Source: Nocardia rhamnosiphila NBRC 108938
GTDB taxonomy: Bacteria > Actinomycetota > Actinomycetes > Mycobacteriales > Mycobacteriaceae
Assembly (NCBI RefSeq): GCF_000720425.1
Contig: NZ_JOAJ01000009.1
Coordinates: forward strand, 62,001-126,000
Length of the DNA stretch: 64,000 nucleotides
Direction: 5' to 3'
This document shows, in pieces, positions 51,957 through 61,245 of the stretch. Positions within the stretch are counted from its first letter, which is position 1; each line of letters begins with the position of its first letter. A model generated the notes under the pieces. It was not told where the DNA came from. It did no database searches and saw only the letters and a list, made by a program, of their open reading frames with translations. A program made the translations under genes and the position numbers.

Positions 51957-53171
51957 GTGGTCACCAACCCCCGGCCGGAACTCGCCCGATACCTGCGGAC
52001 CGAAACCGTCGGTGGCGCACTGCTGCTCATCGCGGCCGCGGTGGCGTTGCTCTGGGTGAACTCGCCGTGGGGGCAGAGCTACCTCACACTCACCGAAACC
52101 CACCTGGCGATCCCGCCGCTGCACCTGGACCTCACCCTGGCCGACTGGGTGAAGGACGGTCTGCTCGCGGTCTTCTTCTTCGTCGCCGGTCTCGAACTCA
52201 AACGCGAACTCGTCGTGGGCGAACTCGCCGACCCCAAACGCGCCGCGCTCCCGATCATCGCGGCCGCCGGCGGGGTGGTGACGCCGGCGATCATCGCCTA
52301 CACGGTGGGTTTCGGGGTCGACGGAATGGACCGCGGCTGGGCGATTCCGGTCGCCACGGATATCGCCTTCGCCCTCGCGGTGCTGGCCATGACCGGTTCC
52401 CGGATCCCGGCCAGCGCACGGGTCTTCCTGTTGAGCCTGGCCGTGGTCGACGATCTGATGGCGATCGCGCTCATCGCGGTACTGTTCACCACCGGCTTGG
52501 CTTTCGCCTGGCTGGCGGCCGCACTGGCCTGTTGCGCGGGCTGGTGGTTCGCACAGCACAAGCGGTGGACCTCCCCGCTGATCTACATTCCCTTGGCCCT
52601 GGTCTGCTGGTACGCGCTGCACGAAGCGCATATCCATCCGACGCTGGCGGGCGTGGCCTGCGGTCTGCTCACCCGGGTCCGCCCGGACGAGGGCGAAGCC
52701 GAAGCGCCGGCCGCCCGCTGGGAGCACCGGTTCCAACCCATTTCGGCCGGGCTGTGCGTACCACTGTTCGCGCTGTTCGCGGCCGGGGTACCGATCAACG
52801 CGGAAGTTTTCGGCGATCTGTTCACCGACCGGCTGTCGCTGGCGATCATTCTCGGTCTGCTCATCGGCAAGACCACCGGCATCTTCGGGATCAGCTGGTT
52901 GGCCGTCCGCACCGGAATCGCCGAACGGCCTGCGCATCTGGGTTATCGGGACATGTTCGCCCTGTCGGTGCTGGGCGCGATCGGGTTCACCGTTAGCCTG
53001 CTGGTGGCGGAACTGGCATTGGAGGACTATCCCGATTCCGCCGAACTCGCCAAGGCCGCGGTCCTGGTGACGTCCATGGCCGCATCGCTGGTCGGTTCGG
53101 CGCTACTGTTGCGGCGTGGGCGTGTCCACCGAGCACGGCGCGACGCGGATGCGCTAGAACCAGAACAGTAA
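51957..53171 (+). CDS. nhaA: Na+/H+ antiporter NhaA
   Basis: 404 residues, about 12 membrane segments. The ion-binding motifs are present: VATDIAFALAVLAM (the Asp matching E. coli D133) and LAVVDDLMAIALIAVLF (D163-D164). The family opening ETVGGALLLIAAAVALLWVN and the loop VAGLELKRELVVGEL are clear. GTG 51957 has AAAGG six bases ahead; an earlier GTG at 51936 lacks one. The gene is an addition relative to the M. tuberculosis order acs-Rv3668c-Rv3669. Confidence 0.95.
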   Translation: MVTNPRPELARYLRTETVGGALLLIAAAVALLWVNSPWGQSYLTLTETHLAIPPLHLDLTLADWVKDGLLAVFFFVAGLELKRELVVGELADPKRAALPIIAAAGGVVTPAIIAYTVGFGVDGMDRGWAIPVATDIAFALAVLAMTGSRIPASARVFLLSLAVVDDLMAIALIAVLFTTGLAFAWLAAALACCAGWWFAQHKRWTSPLIYIPLALVCWYALHEAHIHPTLAGVACGLLTRVRPDEGEAEAPAARWEHRFQPISAGLCVPLFALFAAGVPINAEVFGDLFTDRLSLAIILGLLIGKTTGIFGISWLAVRTGIAERPAHLGYRDMFALSVLGAIGFTVSLLVAELALEDYPDSAELAKAAVLVTSMAASLVGSALLLRRGRVHRARRDADALEPEQ

Positions 53172-53208
53172 GACCGAGCAGGATCGGGACAGGGAGAGGG
53201 TCGACCAC

Positions 53209-53709
53209 GTGAGTGTCACACAGGGCGGTAACGGAGACGGTGTACGAGGCGGCACGGTCACCTCGATTCCGCTGTCCGAGATCGACCCGCACGCATCGGC
53301 CAGTTTCGGCAGTCTGGTCCGCGACGCCTCCGAGCAGGTCTCGACCCTGGTCCGCGCCGAGGTCGCCCTCGCCAAGGCCGAGGTCACCGGTGAGATCAAG
53401 AAGGGCCTGCAGGGCAGCGTCTTCTTCATCGGCGCACTGACCGTACTGCTGTTCAGCAGTTTCTTCTTCTTCTTCGCCGTAGCCGAGACCCTGGACATCT
53501 GGCTCACCCGGTGGGCCGCATTCTGGATCGTCTTCGCGCTCATGATCCTGGTGACCGCGCTGCTGGCGTTCCTCGGCTACCGCAAGGTGAAGAAACTGCG
53601 CGCGCCGGAGAAGACCATCGATTCGCTCAAGCAGACCCGTACGGTCCTGCCCTCCGGGTTCGGCAGCCACGACGAGCCCAGCGCGCTGGAGAAGACCACG
53701 CAGCGGTAG
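53209..53709 (+). CDS. Phage holin family/DUF1469-type membrane protein (Rv3669 family)
   Basis: 166 residues. A cytoplasmic amphipathic helix (GSLVRDASEQVSTLVRAEVA then LAKAEVTGEI) precedes two membrane helices (VFFIGALTVLLFSSFFFFFA and WAAFWIVFALMILVTALLAF), with a basic C-terminal tail. This is the holin superfamily III/DUF1469 pattern, common next to marP in actinobacteria; the holin name does not imply lysis. GTG start. Between nhaA and ephE on the same strand. Confidence 0.85.
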   Translation: MSVTQGGNGDGVRGGTVTSIPLSEIDPHASASFGSLVRDASEQVSTLVRAEVALAKAEVTGEIKKGLQGSVFFIGALTVLLFSSFFFFFAVAETLDIWLTRWAAFWIVFALMILVTALLAFLGYRKVKKLRAPEKTIDSLKQTRTVLPSGFGSHDEPSALEKTTQR

Positions 53710-53758
53710 GCGGGACCGGCACACCGCGACGCCCCGGCATTCACTACGCTCGGACGAC

Positions 53759-54727
53759 GTGGCGTCGAACTTTCCACCGGACCCGTCCAGCGTGCGCTTC
53801 GGCGGCCCCTGGACGCACCGCGATGTGCACGCCAACGGGATACGCCTGCACATCGCGAGTGCCGGACCGGAGCATCCGGACGCGCCGCTGGTCGTCCTGC
53901 TGCACGGGTTCGCGGACTTCTGGTGGTCGTGGCGCCATCAACTCACCGCACTCGCCGACCTCGGCAACCATGTGGTCGCGGTCGATCTGCGCGGCTACGG
54001 CGACAGCGACAAACCGCCGCGCGGCTACGACGGCTGGACACTGGCCGGTGACATCGCCGGGCTGATCCGCGCGCTCGGGCACACCGGCGCGACTCTGGTC
54101 GGGCATGCCGACGGTGGTCTGGTCTGCTGGGCGACCGCGGTCCTGCACCCACGGCTGGTCCGGTCGATCGCGGTGGTGTCCTCGCCGCATCCGGCGGCCC
54201 TGAAGAGTTCGGTACTGCGGGACAACGCCCAGCGTCGAGCGTGGTTACCGGAGTTCCTGCGCGACCAGCTTCCCCGCTACCCCGAGCACCGGCTCACCCG
54301 CGACGACGGTGCCGGAGCCGTGCGGATCCTGGCCGGCCGCGGCGCGCGGTCCTGGGCGCGTACCGCGGAATTCGCCGACAGCGCGAACCGGATGCGTTCG
54401 GCCATCCAGATTCCCGGGACCGCCCACTGCGGGCTGGAATACCGGCGCTGGGCCTTCCGCAGCCAGTGGCGGGCCGACGGGCGCCGGTTCATGGCCGTGA
54501 TGCGTCGGCCGATCGATATCCCGGTGGTCTCCATGCGCGGCGAATTCGACCGCTACATCCTGCCCGCCACGGTGCACCGCGGCCCGCAGCTGTCACCGCA
54601 CCGCCGGGTGGTCACCATCCGGGATGCCGCGCATTTCGCGCATCTGGAGAACCCGGACGCGGTCACCGCGGAGATCGAGAAACTGCTCGCCGGGACGGAC
54701 CGGCGAAGACCGGGTCGTTACGCCTGA
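53759..54727 (+). CDS. ephE: Alpha/beta hydrolase, EphE-like (putative epoxide hydrolase)
   Basis: 322 residues, homologous in place to Rv3670. VVLLHGFADFWWSWRHQLTA, then VDLRGYGDSDKPPRGYDGW, match epoxide hydrolase-type alpha/beta hydrolases. The nucleophile elbow reads GHADGG rather than GHDWGG, so the Asp is shifted by one and the standard nucleophile position is Ala. The acid and base are likely in RGEFDRYILP and AAHFAHLENP. Activity as an epoxide hydrolase is therefore uncertain. GTG start. Confidence 0.82.
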   Translation: MASNFPPDPSSVRFGGPWTHRDVHANGIRLHIASAGPEHPDAPLVVLLHGFADFWWSWRHQLTALADLGNHVVAVDLRGYGDSDKPPRGYDGWTLAGDIAGLIRALGHTGATLVGHADGGLVCWATAVLHPRLVRSIAVVSSPHPAALKSSVLRDNAQRRAWLPEFLRDQLPRYPEHRLTRDDGAGAVRILAGRGARSWARTAEFADSANRMRSAIQIPGTAHCGLEYRRWAFRSQWRADGRRFMAVMRRPIDIPVVSMRGEFDRYILPATVHRGPQLSPHRRVVTIRDAAHFAHLENPDAVTAEIEKLLAGTDRRRPGRYA

Positions 54728-54978
54728 CGAGCACTGTGGGGGCAGCGTTCGCAGCTCGCGTACGCCCGGGGGCACCGGCCACATTCGGCATCGACCCGGT
54801 GTGTCCATGGGCGAGATCCGACAGCAGCGGTCCCGGCGCAGCCGCTGTGCGGGTTCGGGTACCGCGCCGACGGGCTGCCCGATTACCGGCGCATCGTCGC
54901 GGGGTCGCCGAGGCCCCGGCGTCGAGCCCGCCGGCAACACCACCCGAGGTACCGCCCGACCCGGCCGGCTGCCCGCCG

Positions 54979-56172
54979 TCAGCTCAGTACGCAGGGCCCG
55001 GTGTCCACCGGCGAACTGGCCGAGGGTGCGATATCGATCCGCTCCCGGACCTCGTCGAGGGTGAGCACATAACCGGTGTCGTCGTCGGTGACGGCGGCGC
55101 CGAACACCACGCCCAGCACCTTGCCCTCGGTATCGACCAGTGGGCCACCAGAATTACCGGCCCGCACCGAGCCGCGCACGGTGTACACCTCACGCTCCAC
55201 CGTGCCGTCCCGGTAGATGGTCGGACCGGTCAGGTCCAGCGTCTCGCGCACCCGGGCCGCGCTCGCCGTGTACCGGCCACCGCCGGGATAGCCGAGCACG
55301 ATCGCGCTCTCACCCGATCCGGCCGGCTCCGGCGCCTGCGGAATGACCGGCGCGACCAACCCGGGCACCGACAGCACCGCGATATCCATGGACGGGTCGA
55401 ATTCGACCACCGTGGCATCCAGCGGTCCGGCCGCGGAATCCACCGTCACGCTGGTGGTTCCGGCCACCACGTGCGCATTGGTCATCACCCGCTCCGGCGC
55501 CACCACGAACCCGGAACCTTCCAGCGCCCGCTGGCAGCTCGGTGCCACACCGCGGATACGCAGCACGCTCTGCTGCAGGGAACCGGCGACCGGGCTGGCC
55601 AGCACGCTCGGATCCGGCGGTTCCACCGCGGCGATGGGCGCGCGCCCGAACGGGCCGATCACATCCGGCAGACCCGAGGTGTTGAGCAGTTTGGAGAACT
55701 CGTTGGGCAAGTGGCGCAACCAGTCCGGGGCGACCCGGTTGACGTCGGCGAGTACGCGGGAACTGTTGATGGCCGAGGCGATGGCGGGCTGCGACGAGGT
55801 CGCCAGCGGGAGGGCCAGCAGCCAGGCCGTCACCAGTACGGCGCCGGTCTGCAGCACCGCGCCTACCGCGCTGTCGGCACCGCGCGCGAACGGATGGGTC
55901 ATCCCGCTGCGCGCCGCCCGGCCCAGCACCATGCCGGCGACCTCACCGACGATCACCAGCAGCACGATGAGCAGAACCCCGGCCAGTACCCGGCTGCGGC
56001 CCTCGTCGATGTGCACGAGAATGTGTGGGGCGATCAGGATGCCGGCGACCGCGCCGAGCACCACCCCGAGAAAAGCCAGTGCGGACGCCACCGCCCCCTG
56101 CCGCCACCCGGAGGAGGCGGCCAGAAGAGCCAATATGACAACCGCTATATCGAGCCACGCCGAGGAGCTCAC
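54979..56172 (-). CDS. marP: Membrane-anchored periplasmic serine protease MarP (Rv3671c family)
   Basis: 397 residues. Four N-terminal membrane helices (AWLDIAVVILALLAA, SALAFLGVVLGAVAGILIAP, VLAGVLLIVLLVIVGEVAGM, VLQTGAVLVTAWLLALPLAT) carry a chymotrypsin-like protease domain from about residue 200. The triad is visible: His in TNAHVVAG, Asp in DPSMDIAVLSV, Ser in RAGNSGGPLVD. Cys in APSCQRALEG and in the final GPCVLS should form the stabilising disulfide. MarP is needed for acid resistance in M. tuberculosis. The ATG overlaps the Nudix stop (ATGA). Confidence 0.94.
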   Translation of the reverse strand: MSSSAWLDIAVVILALLAASSGWRQGAVASALAFLGVVLGAVAGILIAPHILVHIDEGRSRVLAGVLLIVLLVIVGEVAGMVLGRAARSGMTHPFARGADSAVGAVLQTGAVLVTAWLLALPLATSSQPAIASAINSSRVLADVNRVAPDWLRHLPNEFSKLLNTSGLPDVIGPFGRAPIAAVEPPDPSVLASPVAGSLQQSVLRIRGVAPSCQRALEGSGFVVAPERVMTNAHVVAGTTSVTVDSAAGPLDATVVEFDPSMDIAVLSVPGLVAPVIPQAPEPAGSGESAIVLGYPGGGRYTASAARVRETLDLTGPTIYRDGTVEREVYTVRGSVRAGNSGGPLVDTEGKVLGVVFGAAVTDDDTGYVLTLDEVRERIDIAPSASSPVDTGPCVLS

Positions 56173-56873
56173 AACACCATCCCCACCGCGGCCAACGCCT
56201 CTTCCAGATCACGCACGTCGGTTCGGTCCCATTCCGATTCCCAGCCCAGTGAAGTCATGAGTCCGGCCAGTATGCCGCCGGTGAGCCCCCAGACCAACAT
56301 TCCGTCCACCTGGAAGGCCGGACTCCGGTACCCGAGCGCGCTGCGCACCAGGAAGCGGTTGGCCGGGTCGAGGAGATCCGCCATCGGAACCCGTACCACG
56401 CGATCGGTTTCCGCCCGGTCCACCACGCGCACCTCGCTCGGGGTGCGCCAGTAGGAGACGACCGGGGTCACATCGAAGCGCGACGGCGGGACGAACAGTT
56501 TCGGCAGCGTGGTGACCGGCTGCACGCCGGTCCGGTCCAGGCCGGTTTCCTCCCAGGCCTCCCGTAACGCGGTGTCGACCGGACCTTTGTCACCGGGGTC
56601 CACGGCGCCGCCGGGAAACGCCACCTGCCCACGGTGCTGCCGCATAGTGGACGCGCGCTGGGTGAGCAGGATCTCGGCGTCGGCGGGCAGGCCGCCGGGC
56701 GCGGCCGGGTCGCCGGCCGGATCACCCGCGAAGAGCACCAGCACCGCGGCCTCGCGGACCTTGCCCGCCACCGCGCGCCGCAGGCTCCGCGTCCGGCCCA
56801 GGGTGTCGGAAAAATCGGGCCGGCCCGGCCCCGCCGCCCCACTCAGCCAGGGCGGCACTCGATCTTCGCTCAC
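56169..56873 (-). CDS. CoA-type Nudix hydrolase (Rv3672c family)
   Basis: 234 residues. The Nudix box GAVDPGDKGPVDTALREAWE plus ETGLD gives the G-x5-E-x7-REUxEExGU pattern with an insertion. LLTQRASTMRQHRGQVAFPG just before it is the CoA-pyrophosphatase (UPF0035) signature. It likely cleaves CoA or related dinucleotides. It is coupled by ATGA to marP downstream and follows the thioredoxin gene after a 132-base gap that carries a duplication. Confidence 0.9.
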   Translation of the reverse strand: MSEDRVPPWLSGAAGPGRPDFSDTLGRTRSLRRAVAGKVREAAVLVLFAGDPAGDPAAPGGLPADAEILLTQRASTMRQHRGQVAFPGGAVDPGDKGPVDTALREAWEETGLDRTGVQPVTTLPKLFVPPSRFDVTPVVSYWRTPSEVRVVDRAETDRVVRVPMADLLDPANRFLVRSALGYRSPAFQVDGMLVWGLTGGILAGLMTSLGWESEWDRTDVRDLEEALAAVGMVL

Positions 56874-56899
56874 GGGGCCTCCCTCGGAGGGACTACTTG

Positions 56900-57009
56900 C
56901 GGTCCGCGGAGGCCGGAGCGAAGGCGAAGGTATCGCCTCACCGGGCCTCCCGCGGCAGGGTTACATCCGGTCGGCGGAGGCCGAAGCGAAGGCGGAGGTA
57001 TCGCCTCAC
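56900..57009. repeat. Two 42-base direct repeats, 68 bases apart
   Basis: The copies at 56900-56941 and 56968-57009 differ at only a few positions (core GAGGCCGGAGCGAAGGCG versus GAGGCCGAAGCGAAGGCG). The second copy ends inside the stop of the thioredoxin gene; the first lies in the gap before the Nudix start. A local duplication of the gene's 3' edge is likely. Confidence 0.75.
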
Positions 57010-57659
57010 GCGGTGACTCCCAGTGCGCCGGCCACACTGGCGGCGATATCGTCCGCGTCGCGGAACGGGCGGGCGACATAGTCCGCGATCGAACCGTCCG
57101 GGCGGACCAGAACGGTGATCGGCAGGGCCGTCGGGGCCTGCGCGGCGGCGCGGACCTGGGCTTCGGGGTCTTGGAGGCCCGGCAGGTGCAGTTCGGCGCG
57201 TCCCTGCGCCCGCAGATCGTCGTTGAGGGCGGCGAGCAACGCGAGCGCCTTCGCCTCGTCCGGGTCACTGTGCACCGTGACCACCTGCACCGCGGAGCCG
57301 GCCCGATCGGCGTACTCCTGGAAGAGCGGCAGTTCGGTACGGCACGGCTGGCACCAGTACGCCCACAGGTTGAGCACGACGGGCCGGCCGGTGAGGCGGC
57401 CGGGGTACGCCGGCGAGGCATCGGCGAGACAGCTGAGCACCACATCCGTCAGCGGACCCGGCCGCTGTGCCGGTGCCGAGGCGGTGGGGCATTGCGCGGC
57501 CCCGGACGCCGCCCGCAGCGCGGGATCGATCGTCCGGGTGGGCTGTGCGACGTGCCCGGCGTTTTCCGAACCACCGCGCGGCCAGAAAGCGATCGCGGCC
57601 GCAAATGCCACGATTACCGCCGTCAATGCCCATTTCCAGAAAACCGGTACGCGACTCAC
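57006..57659 (-). CDS. Membrane-anchored thioredoxin-like protein (Rv3673c family)
   Basis: 217 residues. The N-terminal anchor [19 protein letters not shown] is followed by an extracytoplasmic TlpA/ResA-like thioredoxin domain. The active site is [20 protein letters not shown] at about 110-129 with Cys-x-x-Cys, and the cis-Pro loop is [13 protein letters not shown]. It probably reduces or forms disulfides in envelope proteins, conceivably those of MarP. The GTG overlaps the nth stop (GTGA); the longer open frame upstream is a shadow of nth. Confidence 0.88.
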   Translation of the reverse strand: MSRVPVFWKWALTAVIVAFAAAIAFWPRGGSENAGHVAQPTRTIDPALRAASGAAQCPTASAPAQRPGPLTDVVLSCLADASPAYPGRLTGRPVVLNLWAYWCQPCRTELPLFQEYADRAGSAVQVVTVHSDPDEAKALALLAALNDDLRAQGRAELHLPGLQDPEAQVRAAAQAPTALPITVLVRPDGSIADYVARPFRDADDIAASVAGALGVTA

Positions 57660-58489
57660 CGGCCCACCAGTTCGAGCAGATGCGGCGCCTCGGGTCCCTT
57701 CACGAGTTTGGCCGCCGCTTCCGGATCGGTGGGCCCGGCCCCGAAGGAGGGGCAGTCCTTGGCCAGCAGGCAGACCCCGCACGCCGGCTTCCGGGCGTGA
57801 CAGACACGGCGGCCGTGGAAGATCACCCGGTGCGACAGCATCGTCCACTCCTTGCGCTCGATCAGCGCACCGATCGCGTGTTCGACTTTTACCGGATCCT
57901 CCTCGGCGGTCCACCCCCAGCGACGAACCAACCGGCCGAAATGGGTATCGACGGTGATACCCGGAATTCCGAATGCGTTACCGAGAATCACATTGGCGGT
58001 TTTTCGGCCGATGCCCGGTAAACGGACCAGCTCCGCCATCGTGTGAGGTAATTCACCGTCATAGTGTTCGAGGAGTGCCTGTCCGAGGCCGATGAGTGAA
58101 TTCGCCTTGTTGCGATAGAAACCGGTGGGACGGATGAGTTCTTCCAGCTCCGCACGGTTGGCCTCGGCATACGCCCGCGCGTCGGGATAGGCGGCGAACA
58201 GAGCGGGAGTGGTCATATTCACTCGCACATCCGTGCATTGCGCCGACAGGATCGTGGCCACCGCGAGTTCCAGCGGAGTACCGAAATCCAACTCGCAATG
58301 GGCGTCGGGAAATGCGCGCGCCAGAAGCCGGTTCATCCGGCGCGCGCGACGCACCAGACCCAAACGTGTTTCCGCCGGTCGAGTACTGGATTTACGGGTG
58401 CGCGCCGCGCCGGCGGCCGGGCGCACGACAGCCGCCTCGGCAGTGCCGGAAATGTCGCTTCCGACGGTTTCTGAGGGGGAGGTACGCAC
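57656..58489 (-). CDS. nth: Endonuclease III (DNA glycosylase/AP lyase)
   Basis: 277 residues; removes oxidised pyrimidines in base-excision repair. The helix-hairpin-helix [16 protein letters not shown] contains the catalytic Lys, and the catalytic Asp is in [10 protein letters not shown]. The [4Fe-4S] cluster Cys are in [17 protein letters not shown] (C-x6-C-x2-C-x5-C). An N-terminal extension of about 45 residues is non-conserved, so the GTG start at 58489 is the least sure part. Heads the operon nth-thioredoxin-Nudix-marP. Confidence 0.93.
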   Translation of the reverse strand: MRTSPSETVGSDISGTAEAAVVRPAAGAARTRKSSTRPAETRLGLVRRARRMNRLLARAFPDAHCELDFGTPLELAVATILSAQCTDVRVNMTTPALFAAYPDARAYAEANRAELEELIRPTGFYRNKANSLIGLGQALLEHYDGELPHTMAELVRLPGIGRKTANVILGNAFGIPGITVDTHFGRLVRRWGWTAEEDPVKVEHAIGALIERKEWTMLSHRVIFHGRRVCHARKPACGVCLLAKDCPSFGAGPTDPEAAAKLVKGPEAPHLLELVGR

Positions 58490-58580
58490 CCGTCCACCAT
58501 ACGGAACCGTCCGACAACGTTGTCTTCTCAGTTCTACTCCCGTATTCCATCTGAGACCTCGACCGTGTTAACTACCCGGC

Positions 58581-58835
58581 ATGCAAGGACTCGCTGTGGT
58601 GCTCTTCCCAGTGGTGTTGATGCTGTTCGCACTCGGCATGGAACGGGTGGAGAACCGTCTGCGCAAACTTCTCGAGCCCGACGAGGAAGTCCAGGCCTAC
58701 CTGGACAAGGCCAGCAACGCCGAGGTCAACGAGCTGACGAAGCTCGGACTACCGGCGGCGGTCGCGCGTATGCGCCGCCGCCGTAATCGCAGCGAGGAGG
58801 CGCGCGAGACCGTCGACATCGCCCGTGCGAGCTGA
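58581..58835 (+). CDS. Small membrane-anchored protein (Rv3675 position)
   Basis: 84 residues: one N-terminal membrane helix (LAVVLFPVVLMLFALGM) followed by a charged helical tail (ERVENRLRKLLEPDEEVQAY then LPAAVARMRRRRNRSEEARE). It is not a recognised family by eye. It sits between nth and crp, as the small membrane protein gene Rv3675 does in M. tuberculosis. Codon use matches real genes. Confidence 0.8.
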   Translation: MQGLAVVLFPVVLMLFALGMERVENRLRKLLEPDEEVQAYLDKASNAEVNELTKLGLPAAVARMRRRRNRSEEARETVDIARAS

Positions 58836-58908
58836 TCGACCCTGCCCGTGCGGTCCGATCGCGCGGGCGGCCGGACCGCCCCGACTCGCCCACGGTTAAC
58901 CTTCCTTA

Positions 58909-58924
58909 CGTGGTGTCTGTCACT
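58909..58924. promoter_or_regulatory. Candidate Crp/GlxR site upstream of crp
   Basis: CGTGG-TGTCTG-TCACT matches TGTGA-N6-TCACA at seven of ten half-site positions, about 90 bases ahead of the crp start. Autoregulation is known in the family; here it is a weak prediction. Confidence 0.35.
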
Positions 58925-59014
58925 GCGCGTCGATAAGGCCGCGTAGACTGCACTGTCGGCCGAACCGCATCGGTCCGCCCGACGACTACAGCCATTTCCC
59001 TAAGGAGCACATTC

Positions 59015-59689
59015 GTGGACGAGGCCCTCGCCAGAGCAGGCATCTTCCAAGGCGTTGAGCCCACCGCGGTGGCTGCGCTCGCCAAACAGCTGCAGCCCGT
59101 GGATTTCCCTCGCGGCCACGTCATCTTCAACGAGGGCGAACCGGGTGATCGGCTGTACATCATCACGTCCGGCAAGGTGAAGCTGGGCCGCCGGTCCCCG
59201 GACGGCCGGGAGAACCTGCTGACCATCATGGGTCCGTCGGATATGTTCGGCGAGCTGTCGATCTTCGATCCGGGGCCACGTACCTCGACGGCCACCACGG
59301 TGACCGAGGTGCGCGCGGTGACCATGGATCGGGACGCGCTCAAGTCGTGGATCGATCAGCGACCCGAGATCGCCGAACAGCTGCTGCGGGTACTCGCCCG
59401 CCGGCTGCGCCGGACCAACAACAACCTGGCGGACCTGATCTTCACCGACGTCCCCGGCCGGGTCGCCAAGGCGCTGCTGCAGCTCGCACAGCGGTTCGGC
59501 ACCCAGGAGGCCGGCGCGCTGCGGGTGACCCACGACCTGACCCAGGAGGAGATCGCCCAGCTCGTCGGCGCCTCCCGCGAGACGGTCAACAAGGCGCTCG
59601 CCGATTTCGCGCATCGCGGCTGGCTGCGCCTCGAGGGCAAGAGTGTGCTGATCTCCGATTCCGAGCGGCTGGCCCGCCGGGCCCGCTGA
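59015..59689 (+). CDS. crp: Crp/GlxR global transcriptional regulator
   Basis: 224 residues, homologue of Rv3676. The cyclic-nucleotide domain (about 10-120) has [20 protein letters not shown] and the phosphate-binding cassette [19 protein letters not shown]. The C-helix and the winged [23 protein letters not shown] (about 175-194) follow. It is cAMP-responsive in mycobacteria and controls carbon and respiration genes. GTG start with AAGGAG eight bases ahead. It is convergent with the metallo-beta-lactamase gene. Confidence 0.96.
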   Translation: MDEALARAGIFQGVEPTAVAALAKQLQPVDFPRGHVIFNEGEPGDRLYIITSGKVKLGRRSPDGRENLLTIMGPSDMFGELSIFDPGPRTSTATTVTEVRAVTMDRDALKSWIDQRPEIAEQLLRVLARRLRRTNNNLADLIFTDVPGRVAKALLQLAQRFGTQEAGALRVTHDLTQEEIAQLVGASRETVNKALADFAHRGWLRLEGKSVLISDSERLARRAR

Positions 59690-59806
59690 CACCGCGGCAC
59701 CAACTTCCCGGCACGCCCGGGTATCCGCCCGATTGCGGAGGGCGGACCGGCTCCGCCGTCACCGGTTGATACCGGCGCGCTCGGTACTTCCGGCGCTACT
59801 GCGTAG

Positions 59807-59854
59807 AGCGGGCGGCGCTCCGAGGGTTATCGTCCCCTCGGAGCGCCGCCCGCT
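59807..59854. terminator. Bidirectional terminator after crp
   Basis: A perfect 20-base-pair GC-rich stem with an eight-base loop lies between the convergent crp and metallo-beta-lactamase genes. Confidence 0.85.
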
Positions 59855-59870
59855 GCCGAATACGCTCGAC

Positions 59871-60674
59871 TCAGTTCTGCGTGTCCCGCTCCGACCGCAG
59901 ATACGTGAGCTGTGATTCCACCGAGCTGCGGGCGGCCGGCCACAGGCTCTCGTCGACGTCGGAGTACACCCTGCGCACCACATCCATGGCGTCCGCGTCC
60001 GCACCGAGCGCTTGCAGCGCCGTACGGACCTGTGCGAGCCGCTCGTGCCGATGCGTGATGTAGTACCGCGCCACCGGTTCCACATCCGGATGATCCGGAC
60101 CGTGGGCGGGCAGCAGGGCCCGCCCGGCACCGGCTTCGAGTAACCGGTCCATCGACCCCAGATAGTCCCGTAGCGTGCCGTCACGATCGAGCACCGTGGT
60201 GCCGCGGCCGAGAATGGTGTCCCCGCTCAGGAGCGCGTCCGCCAGCAGGAAACTCACCGAATCGGCCGTATGCCCGGGAGTGTGCAGCACCGTGATCCGC
60301 AGACCCGCGGCCTCGACCACTTCACCGTCGGTCAGCACCGCCACTTCGCCGCGCAGGAACTCCGGGTCCATGGCCCGTACCGGTGTCCCGGTCAGCCGCA
60401 CCAACTCGTCGATACCGCCCGTATGGTCGGGATGCCGATGGGTGATCAGGGTGAGCGCCACCGCGCCGCCGGTCGCCTCGGCGATCGCCGCGATGTGCTC
60501 CGGGTCGTCCGGGCCCGGGTCCACCACCACACAGTCCGCGCGATCGGGTGATCGCAGGATCCAGGTGTTCGTACCGTCCAGAGTCATCGGTCCCGGATTG
60601 TTCGCGAGCAGTACCGACGCCGACGGCGTCACCACGCGCAGTTGCCCGTAGGCCGGATGGGTGAGTGTCACCAC
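59871..60674 (-). CDS. Metallo-beta-lactamase fold hydrolase (Rv3677c, LACTB2-like)
   Basis: 267 residues. The zinc motif THRHPDHTGG (HxHxDH) lies near 78-87, followed by the ligand His in LHTPGHTADS and Asp in LLSGDTILGRGTT, and a C-terminal winged-helix-like region. This matches LACTB2-type proteins, of which the human member is an RNase; a lactamase role is unlikely. Third gene of the leftward set DUF4177-ridA-MBL. Confidence 0.9.
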   Translation of the reverse strand: MVTLTHPAYGQLRVVTPSASVLLANNPGPMTLDGTNTWILRSPDRADCVVVDPGPDDPEHIAAIAEATGGAVALTLITHRHPDHTGGIDELVRLTGTPVRAMDPEFLRGEVAVLTDGEVVEAAGLRITVLHTPGHTADSVSFLLADALLSGDTILGRGTTVLDRDGTLRDYLGSMDRLLEAGAGRALLPAHGPDHPDVEPVARYYITHRHERLAQVRTALQALGADADAMDVVRRVYSDVDESLWPAARSSVESQLTYLRSERDTQN

Positions 60675-60754
60675 AACACCTCCAATTCGAAAGTCGCCCG
60701 TTCGAATCTATGGGCAACGCGGCGGGTCTGCCGAACCAGGAGCGCCCGTCCTGC

Positions 60755-61240
60755 TCAGCGCACCTCGGCGACGAGTTCGACCTCCACCGGGGTGTTCTTC
60801 GGCAGTTCGAAGACCCCGACCGCCGAGCGCGCGTGCGCGCCCGCGGGCCCGAACACCTCACCGAGGAACTCCGAGGCGCCGTTGATCACCAGCGGCTGAT
60901 CGGTGAATCCCGGTGCCGAGGCGACGAACCCGACCACCTTCACGATCCGCACGACCTCGTCGAGGCCGACCAGGTCGTGCACGGCAGCCAGCGCGTTCAC
61001 CGCGCACCAGCGGGCCGCGGTCACCGCCTCGTCGAGCGAGACCTCGGCCCCGACCTTCCCGATCGCCGACAGCTCTCCCGCCACGAACGGCAGCTGCCCG
61101 GAGGTGTAGACGTGGTTGCCGGTGCGTATCGCGGGCACGTACGCGGCCACCGGAGCCACCACGGGAGGCACCGTCAGACCGAGCCGGTCGAGGTTGGCCC
61201 GCCATTCGGTCACGGGCCGATTCGCTTCGGATTCCGCCAT
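60755..61240 (-). CDS. RidA family protein (Rv3678c family)
   Basis: 161 residues of the RidA/YjgF/UK114 fold, which deaminates reactive enamine/imine intermediates. GNHVYTSGQLPFVAG near 41-55 is the family start, and ARSAVGVFELPKNTPVEVEL near 137-156 contains the usual end motif, with Val where many active enzymes have the R-x-A catalytic segment; the Arg of ARSAVG is present. Five bases separate it from the DUF4177 stop. Confidence 0.88.
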   Translation of the reverse strand: MAESEANRPVTEWRANLDRLGLTVPPVVAPVAAYVPAIRTGNHVYTSGQLPFVAGELSAIGKVGAEVSLDEAVTAARWCAVNALAAVHDLVGLDEVVRIVKVVGFVASAPGFTDQPLVINGASEFLGEVFGPAGAHARSAVGVFELPKNTPVEVELVAEVR

Positions 61241-61245
61241 GGCAC

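Noticed and set aside
51468..52937. A 489-codon minus-strand frame opposite nhaA
   Set aside because: NhaA on the plus strand has all family motifs; the opposite frame is a compositional shadow.
53209..53709. Prophage lysis gene
   Set aside because: The holin-family name is a fold label; there are no phage genes nearby and the gene is in its conserved chromosomal place.
54241..56454. A 737-codon plus-strand frame opposite marP
   Set aside because: Antisense shadow of marP and ephE; rich in His, Arg and Gly with no domain, typical of high-GC frames.
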